A stretch of 7,834 nucleotides of DNA. Origin: Pseudomonadota bacterium (lineage in GTDB: Bacteria; Myxococcota; Bradymonadia; UBA4248). The position numbers and the translations under genes were made by a program. Each line of letters starts with the position of its first letter. Positions within the stretch are counted from its first letter, which is position 1. Below, one piece after another: positions 6,704-7,834 of the stretch. The notes beneath the pieces are model-generated. The model saw nothing but the letters and a program-made list of their open reading frames with translations, was not told the DNA's origin and searched no databases. Location: assembly GCA_017613855.1 (NCBI GenBank), contig JAGACY010000458.1, positions 1-7,834 on the forward strand, written 5' to 3'.

Positions 6704-7459
6704 CTAGAATGGCAGATCAATTTGCTTGTCTTTTGGTCGCAGATCCCCTTGTTTTTTCTTTTTGGAGGAAGATGATTTCTTTTTTGAATTTGAAGAAGAT
6801 TTAGATTTTTCTGAATCATCGAATGGCAGATCCACAGTGGTGTCTCTGGGCTTGTTTAAATCTTTGTTTTTGGGTTTGCTAATCTTTGTGACTTTGTAGA
6901 TTAATTCACCATTCGAATTCTTTGCGCAGCGAAACAGCATTGTTTTTGCATTTCCATTTTCACTGACTTGTTCGGATTCAACGTATTCGTTCTCCTTTTC
7001 GCATTTGTCGCCTTGTTTTATATTTTCTCGTTGAATTACTTCAAGCGGTTGTCGGTCAGCGCTGAACTTTTTATAATACAGTTTGCCGCTGGCAGCTTTT
7101 TCGCAGCGCAGGAATTCAGTTTTTTTCAAACCATTAATCGTTTTTTCACGAATGATTTTGTCATTTTCTACATAGCACTGATCTGCTTCGTTTATACAGC
7201 TGACTTTTCCTGAGATGACAAATTCTGCACATGTGTATTGCTGATCGAGTCTTGTCATGGATGCACAATCGTGGGCTTTGACTTTTCCTTTAATACATCT
7301 CATGGCATAATCACCCATGCAAAAACTTTTAAATGATGCAGTGTCGCAGTCATCTCCTGCTTTTGGCTTGGAATTATTCGGAGCAGCAAAGGCAACAGAG
7401 CTCATGAACAGGAGTATGGCTGTACATAAAACTATAAAGACAATCGGATTATTTTTCAT
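6704..7459 (-). CDS. Secreted cysteine-rich protein with Lys/Ser-rich tail
   Basis: This 251-residue protein has a clear signal peptide (hydrophobic core about 6-23, cut after AFA at 25). The mature protein has ten cysteines by hand count. The N-terminal module starts GDDCD and follows C-x8-C-x7-C-x9-C-x11-C-x10-C-x6-C, then a unit ending CEKAASGKLYY; a second, shorter unit ends CAKNSNGELIY. The last third is a Lys/Ser-rich, probably flexible tail between two copies of a short motif: KPRDTTVDLPF and, at the very C-terminus, RPKDKQIDLPF. The DLPF part of both copies comes from an identical 12-base stretch (6707-6718, 6821-6832). The tail could bind an anionic surface polymer, or the end motif could be a sorting signal; both are guesses. 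Both neighbouring gaps, to the paralogue on each side, are 67 bases. Family not recognised. Confidence 0.85.
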   Translation of the reverse strand: MKNNPIVFIVLCTAILLFMSSVAFAAPNNSKPKAGDDCDTASFKSFCMGDYAMRCIKGKVKAHDCASMTRLDQQYTCAEFVISGKVSCINEADQCYVENDKIIREKTINGLKKTEFLRCEKAASGKLYYKKFSADRQPLEVIQRENIKQGDKCEKENEYVESEQVSENGNAKTMLFRCAKNSNGELIYKVTKISKPKNKDLNKPRDTTVDLPFDDSEKSKSSSNSKKKSSSSKKKKQGDLRPKDKQIDLPF

Positions 7460-7468
7460 AGGTAAAGA

Positions 7469-7474
7469 TTCCTT
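7469..7474 (-). promoter_or_regulatory. Ribosome binding site of the 251-residue secreted protein
   Basis: AAGGAA on the minus strand lies nine bases before the ATG at 7459, supporting that start. A small 5-bp dyad, TTCGA-ATGA-TCGAA, sits just upstream in the same 67-base gap. No terminator or clear promoter is visible there, consistent with co-transcription with the gene further right. Confidence 0.6.
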
Positions 7475-7526
7475 CTTGTTCGAATGATCGAAATTTCTGA
7501 AAATGTTTTATGCCGCAATTTGTTGA

Positions 7527-7834
7527 TTAAAACTGCAGCTCAATTGCGGAGTCTTTGGGACGAGGATCCTTGTAAAAATAGTATTGTTTTCCGTCTGATG
7601 CTTTTTGACATTGATAATGCTTGTCAGTTATTCCGTGTTCGGTTTTTTCTTTTCGTGTTATAGTGTCATTTAAATCAGAACATACATCTTTTTTAGAAAT
7701 ACACTGTGCGTATTCTAAATCTGCTGTTTGCATGCATGTTTTGTATTCTGGAATTTTTTGACAATTCACTTTTCTAATTTGGTCGTCAATACATTCTAAT
7801 AAATAATTGCCATTACAGGTGGGTTTAAAGGAGA
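7527..7834 (-). CDS. Cysteine-rich paralogue, 3' part only (runs off the window)
   Basis: This is the 3' end of a gene whose start lies beyond the right edge. The frame stays open to the window end and gives 101 codons. A GTG at 7769 would be a possible start, but the 21 codons before it encode the expected second and third cysteines of the module (SFKPTCNGNYLLEC), so that GTG is internal. The fragment keeps x7 and x9 spacing between module cysteines two, three and four, then x8, x10 and x6, and ends in a unit with CQKASDGKQYY. Its C-terminus, RPKDSAIELQF, matches the end of the 251-residue neighbour. A signal peptide is expected upstream but not visible. It is first of the three visible genes of the probable operon. 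Confidence 0.8.
   Translation of the reverse strand, partial: SFKPTCNGNYLLECIDDQIRKVNCQKIPEYKTCMQTADLEYAQCISKKDVCSDLNDTITRKEKTEHGITDKHYQCQKASDGKQYYFYKDPRPKDSAIELQF

Noticed and set aside
7527..7769. Edge gene taken as a complete 80-residue protein starting at GTG 7769
   Set aside because: The upstream codons encode conserved cysteines of the family module, so the gene continues past the window edge.

Overview
The window fits a Gram-negative-type bacterium from a deltaproteobacterial lineage such as Myxococcota or Bradymonadota. This rests on gene style, not on a marker gene: two large Hanks-type Ser/Thr kinases lie side by side, one fused across a membrane segment to a formylglycine-generating-enzyme (FGE/SUMF1-like) fold domain with the Y..CV.AG.CP signature common in those groups. 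Beside them is a set of secreted, cysteine-rich proteins with no recognised family. The taxonomic placement is tentative.

Layout. Positions 1-261 are a structured leader: two tandem bulged hairpins, a perfect TATAAT box and a third hairpin carrying the Shine-Dalgarno sequence in its loop. Kinase 1 (262-2766, +) reads zinc ribbon, kinase, low-complexity linker, one membrane helix, extracytoplasmic FGE-fold domain. Positions 2767-3123 hold two more hairpins of the same family in the opposite orientation, then an AT-richer leader with dyads. Kinase 2 (3124-5508, +) has an N-terminal kinase, two membrane helices and a C-terminal region of unknown family. A 114-base structured gap separates it from three minus-strand paralogues, read from right to left: a 3' gene fragment (7527 to beyond 7834), a 251-residue protein (6704-7459) and a 337-residue protein (5623-6636). 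The last two have clear signal peptides, and all three share a cysteine module with strictly conserved spacing.

How the parts may work together. The kinases look like membrane-anchored sensors: kinase 1 has an outward-facing, probably non-catalytic ligand-binding domain, and kinase 2 has a membrane hairpin. The cysteine-rich proteins are probably exported as a co-transcribed set. Nothing in the sequence links kinases and secreted proteins directly, and they are transcribed towards each other.

The least expected signals are (1) a family of four hairpins with variable but fully compensated stems and a constant unpaired G, bracketing kinase 1 as two inverted tandem pairs; (2) the C-x8-C-x7-C-x9-C secreted module; and (3) a short shared C-terminal motif, RPKDxxI[DE]LxF, in two of the three secreted proteins.
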